From the NCBI RefSeq assembly GCF_047246645.1, contig NZ_JBFOKR010000003.1, positions 186,001-250,000 of the forward strand: DNA of 64,000 nt, read 5' to 3'. The DNA is from Ferdinandcohnia sp047246645. GTDB lineage: Bacteria > Bacillota > Bacilli > Bacillales > Bacillaceae_L. Under the pieces are notes generated by a model. It made no database searches, was not told the DNA's origin, and saw only the letters and a list, made by a program, of their open reading frames with translations. Both the position numbers and the translations under genes were made by a program. Shown here piece after piece: positions 15,969 through 24,988 of the stretch. Positions within the stretch are counted from its first letter, which is position 1, and every line of letters begins with the position of its first letter.

Positions 15969-17540
15969 CTAAACCGTTATGGTGCATCCATCGAATTTTG
16001 TAAACGTAAACCCTTCAAACTGTTCATTATACGTTCTTCGGTAATCTTTTAGTATTTCAATGGCGACTGCTTCGCCTAATCGAATTCCTTCAATTCCATC
16101 AGAACGCCAATGAACACCTGCTGTGTCTCTTCCTAAAGCGATATTAGAAGCCAGTTTATTTAATTCTCCTCCAATTGTCAGCGTGTCATGCTTATAAGAA
16201 ACTAACGAAGAACCATCAGATGTGGCTTCTACTGGATTAGGGATGACAAAGTCTTCATTAAAAAATGCTTTAAGAACTGTTACGCCTGCACCAATGATAG
16301 CTGCATGACCTGCTGGATATGCTGGATGAGTAGGGCATCCTTCTGGATACGCCTGTGGGAGCAAATATGTCCCGAACTGCTTGAAGGTTTGCTTTATAGC
16401 TTCAGAATGTAATAGTTCTGTATGGATTGGATAATTGGCTTTTCCAGTTAAGTGGTTATGAACACGCCCCCCGAACTCCTCTGGTCGAAGTCTGCGATGA
16501 ACGAGAAATTTTTGAAACCAAGCTGCCTCTAATGCAACTCGCGCAACCTTCGATACAAGATCTAATATATGTGCAGGCCCAAAGGTGATAAAACCGCCTT
16601 CAACTTTTGAATTAAGGTACGGATTCGATAGTTTCATAACTCCTTTTCCAAAATGTTGGAGTATTAAACAAGCGGTAAGCGGTGCCTGGTAAGAAAAATC
16701 CTGCTGCAAATATGCGGACAAGTCACGTCCATTTCGTATATAACGCGGGATAGGGTCGAATGTTGGACTCGAAAAAGAACTACCATTTTGAACTTTCAAC
16801 CATTCATCATATGACGTCATTTGGTCAGAATTAGCAGCCAGTGTACGATATTGTTGGGTTATTGCTTTTGCTCCGAAGGGTATGTCCATCAATAGAAACT
16901 GTGAGATATATGGACCGACTAAATCACCAGGTGTATCTCCGCGAAATAAAGTACCTGATGTTACGACCCCACCCACCTTTGGACCTCGAAAATCGGAAAG
17001 GCTTGATAAATCTTTTGTCGCAAGATCTATAAGAGGATGATTCTCGTAATCTGCAAAAGGTATATCACGCGTAAGTGCTTGCCAATATAATTCTGCCATT
17101 TCACTAGCATTCCATGCACTAGAAAAGCTAGGCGGCGTTTGGATAGTCATGTTGTGACAATCCTTCCCAAATAGGTCGAAAACATAGGCGGCTTGTGGAT
17201 TGGCCAGTTTAACTACTCCACCCATTGGGATATCGTTAAAATCGTCACTATTACCTGAATTTAGAGCTCTGAGATACATATTATAGGAATTAAGATTTAC
17301 TTCTCCTGATTCATTATGTGGCAACCCTTTTGAAAAATTTGCTATTTTGGTAGGATATAAGCTTTCATCACCATTGCATGTATGTTTTACAAGATCAGTT
17401 CTCAATTGAGTTTGGGCAGCTTTATAGCGTATTTTAAATGCAGTCTCGTTGCGTTCTTCTCCATGTAAAGGACCGAGAACACAGAGGTTCTTGTTTCTAC
17501 TTTTTTCTTTCTTTCTCTTTTTGTCTCTATCTTTTCCCAT
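15969..17540 (-). CDS. Vanadium-dependent haloperoxidase family protein
   Basis: 523 residues, ATG start. The vanadate-binding set is complete: KFLVHRRLRPEEFGG (Lys344, Arg349/Arg352), PTHPAYPAGHA (His405 and the PAGH loop with His412) and LGRDTAGVHWRSD (Arg471, His477). This matches the vanadium haloperoxidase / PAP2 superfamily. A lysine-rich N-terminus (MGKDRDKKRKKEKSRNK) replaces a signal peptide, so the protein is not obviously secreted. Members either oxidise halides with peroxide or act as acid phosphatases; sequence alone does not decide. It is a single-gene unit, convergent with the SDR gene. Confidence 0.88.
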   Translation of the reverse strand: MGKDRDKKRKKEKSRNKNLCVLGPLHGEERNETAFKIRYKAAQTQLRTDLVKHTCNGDESLYPTKIANFSKGLPHNESGEVNLNSYNMYLRALNSGNSDDFNDIPMGGVVKLANPQAAYVFDLFGKDCHNMTIQTPPSFSSAWNASEMAELYWQALTRDIPFADYENHPLIDLATKDLSSLSDFRGPKVGGVVTSGTLFRGDTPGDLVGPYISQFLLMDIPFGAKAITQQYRTLAANSDQMTSYDEWLKVQNGSSFSSPTFDPIPRYIRNGRDLSAYLQQDFSYQAPLTACLILQHFGKGVMKLSNPYLNSKVEGGFITFGPAHILDLVSKVARVALEAAWFQKFLVHRRLRPEEFGGRVHNHLTGKANYPIHTELLHSEAIKQTFKQFGTYLLPQAYPEGCPTHPAYPAGHAAIIGAGVTVLKAFFNEDFVIPNPVEATSDGSSLVSYKHDTLTIGGELNKLASNIALGRDTAGVHWRSDGIEGIRLGEAVAIEILKDYRRTYNEQFEGFTFTKFDGCTITV

Positions 17541-17997
17541 ATGATCACTCTTTTCTATTATTTATTGGGACGACATATAAACTATGTAATTATTTTATGC
17601 ATTGATAGAAGCGGTGGACACGGACAAGAAAGAAAAATGATGAATGTGTACTATAAATATAGATAAGGAAAACGTTAAAGTAGGCTAAAGAAGATAAAAT
17701 TGGTATTTATTGTATAATGAGTTCGTGGTATGATTATAGATAGGAGAAATATGGAAGGTGGAATCCGGTTTGCCAACATCTTTGTAATGGTTGAGAAATT
17801 AAATAGTGCATTTCTTTTTTGAACGTGTTGTTCACCAAGGGAGAAGTGTGCCTATTTTTAACCATTACAGGGAACGCGGGATAATCAGTTGTTTTACATT
17901 CCAAGCGGGTACCTTACTGGTATTCCGCTTTTCTATTGGGAAAATTATTCTCCATCAACGTTATTATGCGTTCCTCTATAAAAGGGGGAGCGGGTGT
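17541..17997. other. Intergenic region between the haloperoxidase-like and DUF1062 genes
   Basis: 457 bases without a supported gene. The DUF1062 frame stays open upstream to 17806, but the encoded stretch does not look like the family N-terminus and lacks a ribosome-binding site. A possible -10 TATAAT lies near 17714. Nothing else stands out. Confidence 0.5.
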
Positions 17998-18570
17998 ATG
18001 AGTATATATGAAATCGTTGCTCTTGAAACACCTAAAGTAATAAGAAATTGTAGTAAATGCAAAAAGAGTTCAGAATTCTATTGTAGTGATAAGTTTAGAG
18101 TAAATGCGAATCAAAAAGTAGTAGATGTTTGGCTTATTTATAACTGTACTGCTTGTGAGGGAACATGGAATTTCCCAATTTTATCACGAATTCATGTAAA
18201 TAAGGTTGACCCTAAGCTGCATCAAAAGTTTATGAATAATGATAAAGAGACCATTTGGTATTACGCGTTCCAAAGCAGCAGACTGCGAAGACTGTGTAAT
18301 GATGTGAATACAAATATTAGATATGAGGTTAGAAAAGGGGAACTTGATTCAACCTCAAAGGACCAAACAATTAGACTTCTCAATCAATATGATTTTGGGC
18401 TTAGGATCGATAAATTACTTGCGGAGATTCTTGGTATTTCAAGGTCTAAGATAAATGCATTTGCGCAGGATGGGTTGCTGTTGTTAAATCCCGCATTTAG
18501 TATGAAGGATAAAGTAATTAATAATCTGGAGATTACAATTAAAGAAGACTTCCACAAAGAAGTCGTTTAA
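17998..18570 (+). CDS. DUF1062 family protein
   Basis: 190 residues from the ATG at 17998, preceded by AAAGGGGGAGCGG. Two CxxC pairs, CSKCKKSSEF near residue 18 and NCTACEGTW near 53, suggest a zinc ribbon. The C-terminal part LRIDKLLAEILGISRSKINA resembles an S4-type RNA-binding helix pair. This arrangement is the DUF1062 signature; function unknown, nucleic-acid binding is my inference from the zinc ribbon and S4-like end. A hairpin made by its last codons (GACTTC...GAAGTC) precedes the terminator. Confidence 0.88.
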   Translation: MSIYEIVALETPKVIRNCSKCKKSSEFYCSDKFRVNANQKVVDVWLIYNCTACEGTWNFPILSRIHVNKVDPKLHQKFMNNDKETIWYYAFQSSRLRRLCNDVNTNIRYEVRKGELDSTSKDQTIRLLNQYDFGLRIDKLLAEILGISRSKINAFAQDGLLLLNPAFSMKDKVINNLEITIKEDFHKEVV

Positions 18571-18592
18571 ATATTTCTGAGGATAATATAGG

Positions 18593-18618
18593 GGAGAGCA
18601 ATATCCTCTCCTTTTTTT
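18593..18618 (+). terminator. Intrinsic terminator after DUF1062
   Basis: GGAGAG / CTCTCC stem with a 7-base loop and seven T. Confidence 0.75.
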
Positions 18619-18692
18619 GCCCTTCCACAAATGCTCTATCAATAGTTTCAGCGTAACAGATTAATAGATTATGAAGAAAGGAGTGGGTAAGG

Positions 18693-19652
18693 ATGGAGAT
18701 GCAGCCTGCTAAAAAATTCAAAACGAAAAAGCTTATGATAAGACTTTTGGTTTCATTCATTATTTTACTGGTATCAGTCTGTTCATTTAGCTATTTTTAC
18801 AATATGTTTGCAACCCAACAAAGTACTAAAAAGTATCCACCTGTTGGTGAGATAGTGAATGTCGGTAAATACAACTTACACTACTATGCAGTTGGTGAAA
18901 AGAATGGGTTGCCAACGATTGTTTTAGAGTCCGGTTCGGGTACGCCATCTTCCTATTCGGATTGGAGGTATATACAACCGGAATTGGCCAAATTAACTAG
19001 AGTTATTTCTTATGACAGAGCGGGTTACGGTTGGAGTGACGATGCCAACATTAGTAGAACGAGTGAACAAATTGTAGAAGACCTCCATGAACTATTGTTG
19101 AAATCGGATGAAACAGGACCATTTATACTAGTTGGGCATTCATTTGGAGGTTTAAATGTGCAATTATTTGCAGAAAGGTATTCCTCAGATGTAAGAGGAG
19201 TCGTGTTACTGGATTCGTCTATTCCCGGTGTGAGACCTGATGTAACTTCATCCCAACTTAAGGTAACCCAATTTTTAAGGCAATCAGGGTTGATGAGAGT
19301 AATCGGTGAATTTGAGGGATTGCCTGTTCCTAAAGCAGTGGTATCAGATGGCATATCTGAAGAATTTCTTTATAAGCGTTTTTACAATAAAGACCAGATA
19401 AGTGAAATTGAAAAAATGGGAGTTGAAGATTTTCCTGAAATCTCACTGGGCGATATACCTGTTACAATTATATCTGCAAGGGAAGAAGAGACGAACAATA
19501 AAGAATGGCAAAGACAACAGGACCAGTTCTTACAGCTATCGACTAATAGTAAAAGGGTGATTGTTGAAAATTCCAGTCACTACATTCATCACGATCAACC
19601 TGAATTAGTTATTAAAGAAATAAAAAATTTATTAATAGATCCAAAACAGTAA
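18693..19652 (+). CDS. Alpha/beta hydrolase, membrane-anchored
   Basis: 319 residues, ATG start after AAAGGAGTGGG. One N-terminal membrane segment (about 14-37) is followed by an extracytoplasmic alpha/beta hydrolase fold: oxyanion region LESGSGTPSSYSDW, nucleophile Ser in GHSFGG (about residue 150), the acid after VVLLDSS, and the catalytic His in NSSHYIHHDQPE. Members hydrolyse esters, lactones or peptides; the substrate is unknown. It is monocistronic, with about 130 non-coding bases downstream. Confidence 0.9.
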   Translation: MEMQPAKKFKTKKLMIRLLVSFIILLVSVCSFSYFYNMFATQQSTKKYPPVGEIVNVGKYNLHYYAVGEKNGLPTIVLESGSGTPSSYSDWRYIQPELAKLTRVISYDRAGYGWSDDANISRTSEQIVEDLHELLLKSDETGPFILVGHSFGGLNVQLFAERYSSDVRGVVLLDSSIPGVRPDVTSSQLKVTQFLRQSGLMRVIGEFEGLPVPKAVVSDGISEEFLYKRFYNKDQISEIEKMGVEDFPEISLGDIPVTIISAREEETNNKEWQRQQDQFLQLSTNSKRVIVENSSHYIHHDQPELVIKEIKNLLIDPKQ

Positions 19653-19782
19653 TTCAAATAGTTTACTAAATTAGGATTAAAGTTTGGTAAATTAACACAC
19701 GGTTTTATCGCAAAGTCATCATCGAAGTGAAAAAGGATAAATATAGTTAAATATACCTAAAAAAAGATGAGGGGGAAATGAG

Positions 19783-20718
19783 GTGTTTCGTTCTTACGTC
19801 TTACCTGATGGTACACTTGATGAGCAGAGAGTTTTAAGAAGGGAGCAAGTCTACCAGGGAATGAATGGGAGATTTGTAGAACGATTCTTTATTACCCCTG
19901 ATCAAAGTTTTATTTTTAAACCTTTGACAAACGAGAGTCAAAATGGCAAGGAATTATGGATCCATACTCATATCTTAAAGAAGCTGCCTTCTTTTTATCC
20001 AAAGGTATTGGACTCTGATCAACATTGGCTTATTTTTGAGGATTTGGGTGAAATTGATCACCATTTCTCTTCTAAGTCCGTGTTAAGCGTTACGAAGCAA
20101 ATGGCTAATTGGCATAAAACCACTAGTAACCAATTTGATCATTTTCATCAAATCGGAAGCCCTAAACCATTTATCGAAGAAGTGGTTGAGCTACTTGAGG
20201 CTCGTAAGGAGGAAGTGAAATGCTTGGCATCCAAGATAGGTATTCCTCAATCGACAATTGATTTCCTTTTCAATCAATTAGATAAAACTTCATTCGGAAA
20301 CAAAAATGTTTTCTCACATGGTGACCTACATTTAGGAAACTACGGTTATGCAAAAGGAAAACTCTATATCATCGACTGGGAGCATGCACATTTTAATAGT
20401 CCGTATTGGGATTTGTACCATTTACTAGATATTTCTCATCCTACCTTTCCAAAGAGTATAAATAAAAGCCTCCGTACAACAGCTCTGGAATTATACATGG
20501 ATGAAGCAGAATACGATAGCTTTACATTTACAAGAATCTCTTTTAAACAAGGCTATTACTTATTTTCATCAGCTTTCTCACTTTGGATGCTTTTACTCAT
20601 CAAAGCAGATTTGGACAGAAAGGTTGAGCAATGGTCCAGTGCGCAGTTGAGACAACAATTAGAGGAAACAGTTCAAAGTTTTAAACAATGCATGGAAGAA
20701 CTTCAGGGGTCAATATAG
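19783..20718 (+). CDS. Aminoglycoside/choline kinase-like phosphotransferase
   Basis: 311 residues from a GTG start after GAGGGGGAA. The kinase motifs are the catalytic FSHGDLHLGNYG (about residues 186-197) and the metal-binding IIDWEHAHF (about 205-213) of the APH/ChoK fold. The N-lobe is short (RFFITPDQSFIFKPLTN). Substrates of this large family range from antibiotics to choline and amino sugars, so I do not claim resistance. No operon partner. Confidence 0.87.
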   Translation: MFRSYVLPDGTLDEQRVLRREQVYQGMNGRFVERFFITPDQSFIFKPLTNESQNGKELWIHTHILKKLPSFYPKVLDSDQHWLIFEDLGEIDHHFSSKSVLSVTKQMANWHKTTSNQFDHFHQIGSPKPFIEEVVELLEARKEEVKCLASKIGIPQSTIDFLFNQLDKTSFGNKNVFSHGDLHLGNYGYAKGKLYIIDWEHAHFNSPYWDLYHLLDISHPTFPKSINKSLRTTALELYMDEAEYDSFTFTRISFKQGYYLFSSAFSLWMLLLIKADLDRKVEQWSSAQLRQQLEETVQSFKQCMEELQGSI

Positions 20719-20856
20719 ACTATTTACTACGAATATTGGGTATCTCATCTCTATAAGTTTCTAGTCTTTTTCATAGCTGAAAATGTGTTCAACCATTTTT
20801 CGATTCTCTCCGCTTTAATAATAGACAAAAAAATAGAATCCGCATCTATTATAAAG

Positions 20857-20871
20857 ACAGTTTAAAACTGT
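20857..20871. promoter_or_regulatory. Perfect palindrome upstream of the Ena gene
   Basis: ACAGTTTAAAACTGT (7-base arms around one A) lies 25 bases before the Ena start and just after GCATCTATTATAA, which resembles a sporulation SigK -10 (CATAnnnTA) with one mismatch. It may be an operator or a 5' mRNA-stabilising hairpin. Confidence 0.35.
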
Positions 20872-20896
20872 AAAAAGTAATAGGAGGGATTCATAT

Positions 20897-21253
20897 ATGT
20901 GTGGGTCACATAATTTTGGCAATAAGGGCTGCTGTCCAAGCGGACAGGTCTTCCAAGAAAATCTATGTGGGAATGTAACATCTAACCTAGTCAACCAGAA
21001 TGCTTGGGCGGCACGACCAGGTGTAAATGACTATTTCCAAGGGACTTTCCAAGTGTTTAACGCAGGTGATACAGGAATTAGTTTTGATGTGTTAAGCTCT
21101 ACACCGGGTAGTAGTGCAAACGATATCCCAGTTCCACCAGGTTCAACGGTTTCAATTTCAGTAGCAAATCCAATCCAGTTCCTAATTGACACAACAGGAA
21201 GTGTAGTGACTGGTAGTACTTGGTGTGTAGTATTATATAAACGTGTATACTAG
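20897..21253 (+). CDS. Endospore appendage (Ena-type) subunit, DUF3992
   Basis: 118 residues, ATG start after ATAGGAGGGA. The N-terminal connector has the Ena pattern hydrophobic-Xn-Cys-Cys-Xm-Cys: Phe7, Cys12-Cys13 and Cys24 with ten residues between. The rest is a jelly-roll-like beta domain (FQGTFQVFNAGDTGISFDVL, VPPGSTVSISVANPIQFLID). In B. cereus, Ena subunits self-assemble into spore fibres that are cross-linked by these connector cysteines. The gene stands alone between two non-coding stretches, without the ena1ABC operon partners. Confidence 0.85.
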   Translation: MCGSHNFGNKGCCPSGQVFQENLCGNVTSNLVNQNAWAARPGVNDYFQGTFQVFNAGDTGISFDVLSSTPGSSANDIPVPPGSTVSISVANPIQFLIDTTGSVVTGSTWCVVLYKRVY

Positions 21254-21267
21254 TTATCGCTACTAAG

Positions 21268-21298
21268 AACACAGGGCAGTTTTTGCTTTGTGTTTTTA
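21268..21298 (+). terminator. Intrinsic terminator after the Ena gene
   Basis: 10-base stem AACACAGGGC / GCTTTGTGTT (two G-U), 7-base loop, T-rich tail. Confidence 0.7.
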
Positions 21299-21330
21299 TT
21301 TTTGTTTATAAGTCCAGCCTTCTTTTAATT

Positions 21331-21347
21331 CCTAGTAAACTACTAGG
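21331..21347. promoter_or_regulatory. Inverted repeat upstream of the peptide-transporter promoter
   Basis: CCTAGTA (21331-21337) and TACTAGG (21341-21347), perfect 7-base arms around AAC, lie 18 bases before the -35 box at 21365. This is a plausible regulator site; the protein is unknown. Confidence 0.4.
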
Positions 21348-21364
21348 GTTACTAAACTTTTTTC

Positions 21365-21393
21365 TTGACTTACCATTCATATGGTTGTATTGT
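21365..21393 (+). promoter_or_regulatory. SigA-type promoter of the peptide-transporter operon
   Basis: TTGACT (21365-21370), 17-base spacer and TATTGT (21388-21393), 55 bases before the start codon of the binding-protein gene. Confidence 0.55.
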
Positions 21394-21447
21394 ATTTCTT
21401 AGTTCGAAATATAGTTTATTAGTTTAGTGTTTTAAGGGGGAAAAGTA

Positions 21448-23049
21448 ATGAAGTTAAAAAATTATCTACATATAGTAGTAACCCTACTGTTTGTATTAGT
21501 AATAGTAGGTTGTTCGAACAGTGAATCTAACACATCGGGTTCTACTGAGACAAATACTAATGAGGAACCAAAAGCAGGTGGAACCTTGGAAGTAGCGTTT
21601 GCTTCTGAACCGGATACAATTGATTTGGTTTATACAGGAGCAAGTGCAACAAGAGATGTTGGTTGGCATATTTTTGAATATTTATTTGCATTAGATAAGA
21701 ATTTCGAAGTTAAACCAATGATCGCTAGTGAGTATAAAGTGAATGATGATAGAACTGTCTATACCATTTCTCTTCGTGAAGGGGTTGCCTTCCATGATGG
21801 ATCAACAGTGACATCAGAGGACGTAGTAGCATCTATTGACCGTTGGAAAACGATATCTTCAGTAGGTAAAGTTGCAGGTCAATTTATCGAAACAGTAACA
21901 GCTGTGGATGAGTTAACTGTTGAAGTTACACTTAACAAGCCGTATAACGTACTATTAGATAGTATGAGTGCTCCTAAAGCAGGTCTTATGATTATTCCTG
22001 CAGAAATTGCGAAAGAAGCTGGTGAACAACCGCTTAATCCGGACCAACTTATTGGTACAGGACCATATAAGTTTGAGAGCTGGGAAAAAGGTAAAGAAAT
22101 CATCCTAACTCGATTTGAAGAGTATGCAGCTCGCGAAGAGACAGATTGGGGCGGTTTAACAGGTAAGAAGGAAGCTCTTTTCGATAAAATTAAGTTAAAT
22201 ATCGTAAAAGACCCTCAGGTAATGATTAATGGAATTAAAACGGGACTATATGATTACGCGCAAAGTATTCCAGCAGATTTGTATCAAGTGATTGAAAGCA
22301 GCAAGAATATAGAGCCAGTTACGTATATGAATGGTTATTCTATGATTACTCCGGATCAATCGGAAGCGCCATTTAATGATCTTAAAGTTCGTCAAGCTTT
22401 AAACCATGCATTAAATAAAGAAGTTATTGCGGAAGCAACATATGGAAATAAAGAGTTTTATAATATGGATGGAGCACTTTTTGATCCTAAACAAACTGAA
22501 CTCTACTCTGAAGAGGGAACAGATCAGTACTTAGTTTACGATAAAGAAAAGGCGAAAAGTCTTTTAGAAGAATCAAGCTATAATGGTGAAACAATCACAA
22601 TTATGTATGCTAACAACTATGAAAATTACAAGAGAATTTCTCAAGTTGTAAAACAGCAGCTTGAAGAAGTAGGTTTCAAGGTTGAACTTGTACCATATGA
22701 ATGGGCAACGTATCTTGAAAAGTGGGCAGATCCTGCAAATTGGGATTTAGTTGTAATTGGCTGGTCAACTCGTTTTGCACCTAGTGAGCTTGGAATGCTT
22801 GCATTCGGTACGCAAAGCAGCGGCTGGTATGAAAGTGAACGTTGGGCCGATCTTTTAACACGTTGGGGTAATGCCGTTGAATCAGATGAGAAAAAAGAAA
22901 TCTTGGGTGAAATGAACCAAACGGTATATGATGAACTTCCATTTGTTAAGATTGCGAATGAAACATTACTTGATATCAAAACAGATAAAGTAAAGGATTA
23001 TGAAAACTGGGTTGGACCACGTTTCTGGAATACCTGGAAGAGTGAATAA
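21448..23049 (+). CDS. Oligopeptide/dipeptide ABC transporter substrate-binding lipoprotein
   Basis: 533 residues, ATG start after AAGGGGGAAA. The signal peptide ends in the lipobox VIVGCS (Cys22). The family-5 solute-binding fold is clear: AFASEPDTIDLVYTGA, VAFHDGSTVTSEDVVASIDR, NPDQLIGTGPYKFESWEKG and VRQALNHALNKEVIAEATYG. It captures peptides or similar ligands outside the membrane for the transporter encoded next. A hairpin between it and the first permease gene likely keeps the binding protein at a higher level than the rest. Confidence 0.93.
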   Translation: MKLKNYLHIVVTLLFVLVIVGCSNSESNTSGSTETNTNEEPKAGGTLEVAFASEPDTIDLVYTGASATRDVGWHIFEYLFALDKNFEVKPMIASEYKVNDDRTVYTISLREGVAFHDGSTVTSEDVVASIDRWKTISSVGKVAGQFIETVTAVDELTVEVTLNKPYNVLLDSMSAPKAGLMIIPAEIAKEAGEQPLNPDQLIGTGPYKFESWEKGKEIILTRFEEYAAREETDWGGLTGKKEALFDKIKLNIVKDPQVMINGIKTGLYDYAQSIPADLYQVIESSKNIEPVTYMNGYSMITPDQSEAPFNDLKVRQALNHALNKEVIAEATYGNKEFYNMDGALFDPKQTELYSEEGTDQYLVYDKEKAKSLLEESSYNGETITIMYANNYENYKRISQVVKQQLEEVGFKVELVPYEWATYLEKWADPANWDLVVIGWSTRFAPSELGMLAFGTQSSGWYESERWADLLTRWGNAVESDEKKEILGEMNQTVYDELPFVKIANETLLDIKTDKVKDYENWVGPRFWNTWKSE

Positions 23050-23056
23050 CCATTTA

Positions 23057-23090
23057 GGAAGCTCGTTAGTACTAATTCTAACGAGCTTTC
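23057..23090 (+). terminator. Attenuating hairpin between binding-protein and permease genes
   Basis: 11-base perfect stem AAGCTCGTTAG / CTAACGAGCTT (23059-23069, 23078-23088) with a weak T-run. Such partial terminators or 3' stabilisers are usual after binding-protein genes. Confidence 0.7.
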
Positions 23091-23125
23091 CTTCTATTAA
23101 TCTTGAATTTTAGGGAGGGTTAGAG

Positions 23126-24070
23126 TTGCTGCAATATACATTACGTAGGATTGTATCTCTACTGCCGGTAATGCTGATCGTGAGTATTATTACGTTTATG
23201 ATTGTTCACCTGACACCGGGGAATCCAGCTTACCTTATTTTAGGAGAAGAAGCGTCTCAGGAAAGTATTGCTCAGCTGGAAAAACAACTTGGACTTGATC
23301 AACCTGCTGTGGTTCAGTTTTTTAATTGGATAGGCAATATTGTTCAAGGGGACCTGGGACAATCAATTTATTCATCTGAACCCGTTTTACAGATTATCAT
23401 AGATCACTTTGGACCGACGATTAGCTTAACTGTATTATCGCTAATTCTTATTTTATTAATCGGAATTCCAACTGCTATTTTTACTGTATGGAAGCGTAAC
23501 ACCCTATTAGATCCTGCATTTATCTCTTTATCACTTATTGGGGTTTCGATTCCTGAGTTTTGGTTTGCAATGTTGCTCGTGCTAGGGCTTGGCGTTACCA
23601 TTCCGATATTTCCGGTCGCAGGGTATATTCCTATAGGTGAAAATTTCATAGATTGGTTGTACCACTTAATTTTACCGGCATTTGTTCTAGCTGCGGTTGA
23701 AATCGGATTAATTGCGCGTATGCTTCGTGATGGAATGCTAGAATCAGTGAATCAGGATTACACAAGAACAGCACGTGCAAAAGGTGTTAAAGAGAGCACT
23801 GTGTTAATGAAGCATGTTTTCTCAAACGCTCTTATTCCAACGACAACTGTAATTGGGGCTACAGTAGCAGGATTACTGGGCGGAACTGTGATTATAGAAA
23901 CTTTATTTACGATTCCAGGTATTGGTCAATTATTAATTGATTCGATTCACAGACGTGATTATCCCGTTATCCAAGGTGTAGTCTTATTTATTGCTGCTAT
24001 CTATGTATTAGTTAATCTAGTTGTCGATCTTTTATATGCTATTTTAGATCCAAGAATTCGTTACGACTGA
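23126..24070 (+). CDS. Peptide ABC transporter permease (DppB/OppB type)
   Basis: 314 residues, TTG start placed seven bases after AGGGAGG. Six membrane segments and the EAA loop typical of this family (RTARAKGVKESTVLMKHVFS) are present, with the N-terminal TPGNPAYLILGEEAS stretch usual for DppB/OppB. It pairs with the next permease to form the channel. Second gene of a five-gene importer operon. Confidence 0.93.
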   Translation: MLQYTLRRIVSLLPVMLIVSIITFMIVHLTPGNPAYLILGEEASQESIAQLEKQLGLDQPAVVQFFNWIGNIVQGDLGQSIYSSEPVLQIIIDHFGPTISLTVLSLILILLIGIPTAIFTVWKRNTLLDPAFISLSLIGVSIPEFWFAMLLVLGLGVTIPIFPVAGYIPIGENFIDWLYHLILPAFVLAAVEIGLIARMLRDGMLESVNQDYTRTARAKGVKESTVLMKHVFSNALIPTTTVIGATVAGLLGGTVIIETLFTIPGIGQLLIDSIHRRDYPVIQGVVLFIAAIYVLVNLVVDLLYAILDPRIRYD

Positions 24071-24108
24071 ATGGGATATGTGTAAGAATTACGAAAGGAG
24101 TTGCCCTT

Positions 24109-24975
24109 ATGTTAAAGAGAAAAAGAAATATCATTGCACTTAGTGTGTTACTGTTAATGACTTTGGCTACCATTACGGCTTCACTTTGGCTTCCGCTGTC
24201 CCCTTCAGAGATAGATCCAACCAAACGGTTACTTGGACCAAGTGGCCATAACTGGTTTGGGACAGACCATTTTGGACGGGATATATTTGCTCAAACAGTA
24301 GTTGCTGCACGTGTTTCCTTAGTTGTCGGCGCGGTCGTTGCAGTTATTTCAACGATATTAGGAACTATAGTAGGTTTAGTTTCTGGTTATTACAATAAAA
24401 TAGATTCCATTTTAATGCGTATTGTTGACGGAATGCTAGCATTTCCGGCACTTTTATTAGCATTAGCTTTAGTTGCAGCAGTGGGAGGCAGTATATCAAA
24501 TATCATATTTGCATTGTCCTTTGCCTTTTTTCCTGTAATGGCCAGAGTCGTTCGTTCCGCAGTGCTTCAGGTTAAAAACATTCAATTTATTGAAGCTGCT
24601 AAGACAACAGGTACAAGCGATCTTAGTATTCTATTTCAATATATATTACCTAATGTTTTATCACCGATTATTGTTCAAGGAACCTTTATATTTGCTAGAG
24701 CAATCTTGGCAGAAGCAGCACTAAGTTTCTTAGGAGTAGGTGTAAATCCAGCAACGCCAACGTGGGGAAATATGCTTCAAGAGGCCCAAATCTATATTAC
24801 ACTTGCGCCGTGGTTTTCGATTTTTCCTGGTTTAGCCATTGTAATCACTGTATTAGCATTGAATATTTTAGGTGACGGGTTACGTGATGCATTTGATCCT
24901 CACTCCAAAAATCGTAAAAAAACAAAAAAGCGTCGTGTACTATCAAATAAACAGAAGAATGTAATTGCCAGTTAA
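24109..24975 (+). CDS. Peptide ABC transporter permease (DppC/OppC type)
   Basis: 288 residues, ATG start after GAAAGGAG. The N-terminal cytoplasmic tail and first helix are followed by GPSGHNWFGTDHFGRDIFAQ, diagnostic of DppC/OppC, and an EAA loop AAKTTGTSDLSILFQYILPN. Five further membrane segments follow. The C-terminus is very basic (SKNRKKTKKRR). It lies 38 bases after the other permease and 13 before the first ATPase gene. Confidence 0.93.
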   Translation: MLKRKRNIIALSVLLLMTLATITASLWLPLSPSEIDPTKRLLGPSGHNWFGTDHFGRDIFAQTVVAARVSLVVGAVVAVISTILGTIVGLVSGYYNKIDSILMRIVDGMLAFPALLLALALVAAVGGSISNIIFALSFAFFPVMARVVRSAVLQVKNIQFIEAAKTTGTSDLSILFQYILPNVLSPIIVQGTFIFARAILAEAALSFLGVGVNPATPTWGNMLQEAQIYITLAPWFSIFPGLAIVITVLALNILGDGLRDAFDPHSKNRKKTKKRRVLSNKQKNVIAS

Positions 24976-24988
24976 AGGGGGGATTTAG

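Noticed and set aside
17806..17997. N-terminal extension of the DUF1062 protein
   Set aside because: The frame is open but the translated stretch has no family match and a good ribosome-binding site sits before the ATG at 17998.
19783..20718. Aminoglycoside resistance gene
   Set aside because: The APH fold is shared by many housekeeping kinases; nothing in the sequence or context points to an antibiotic.
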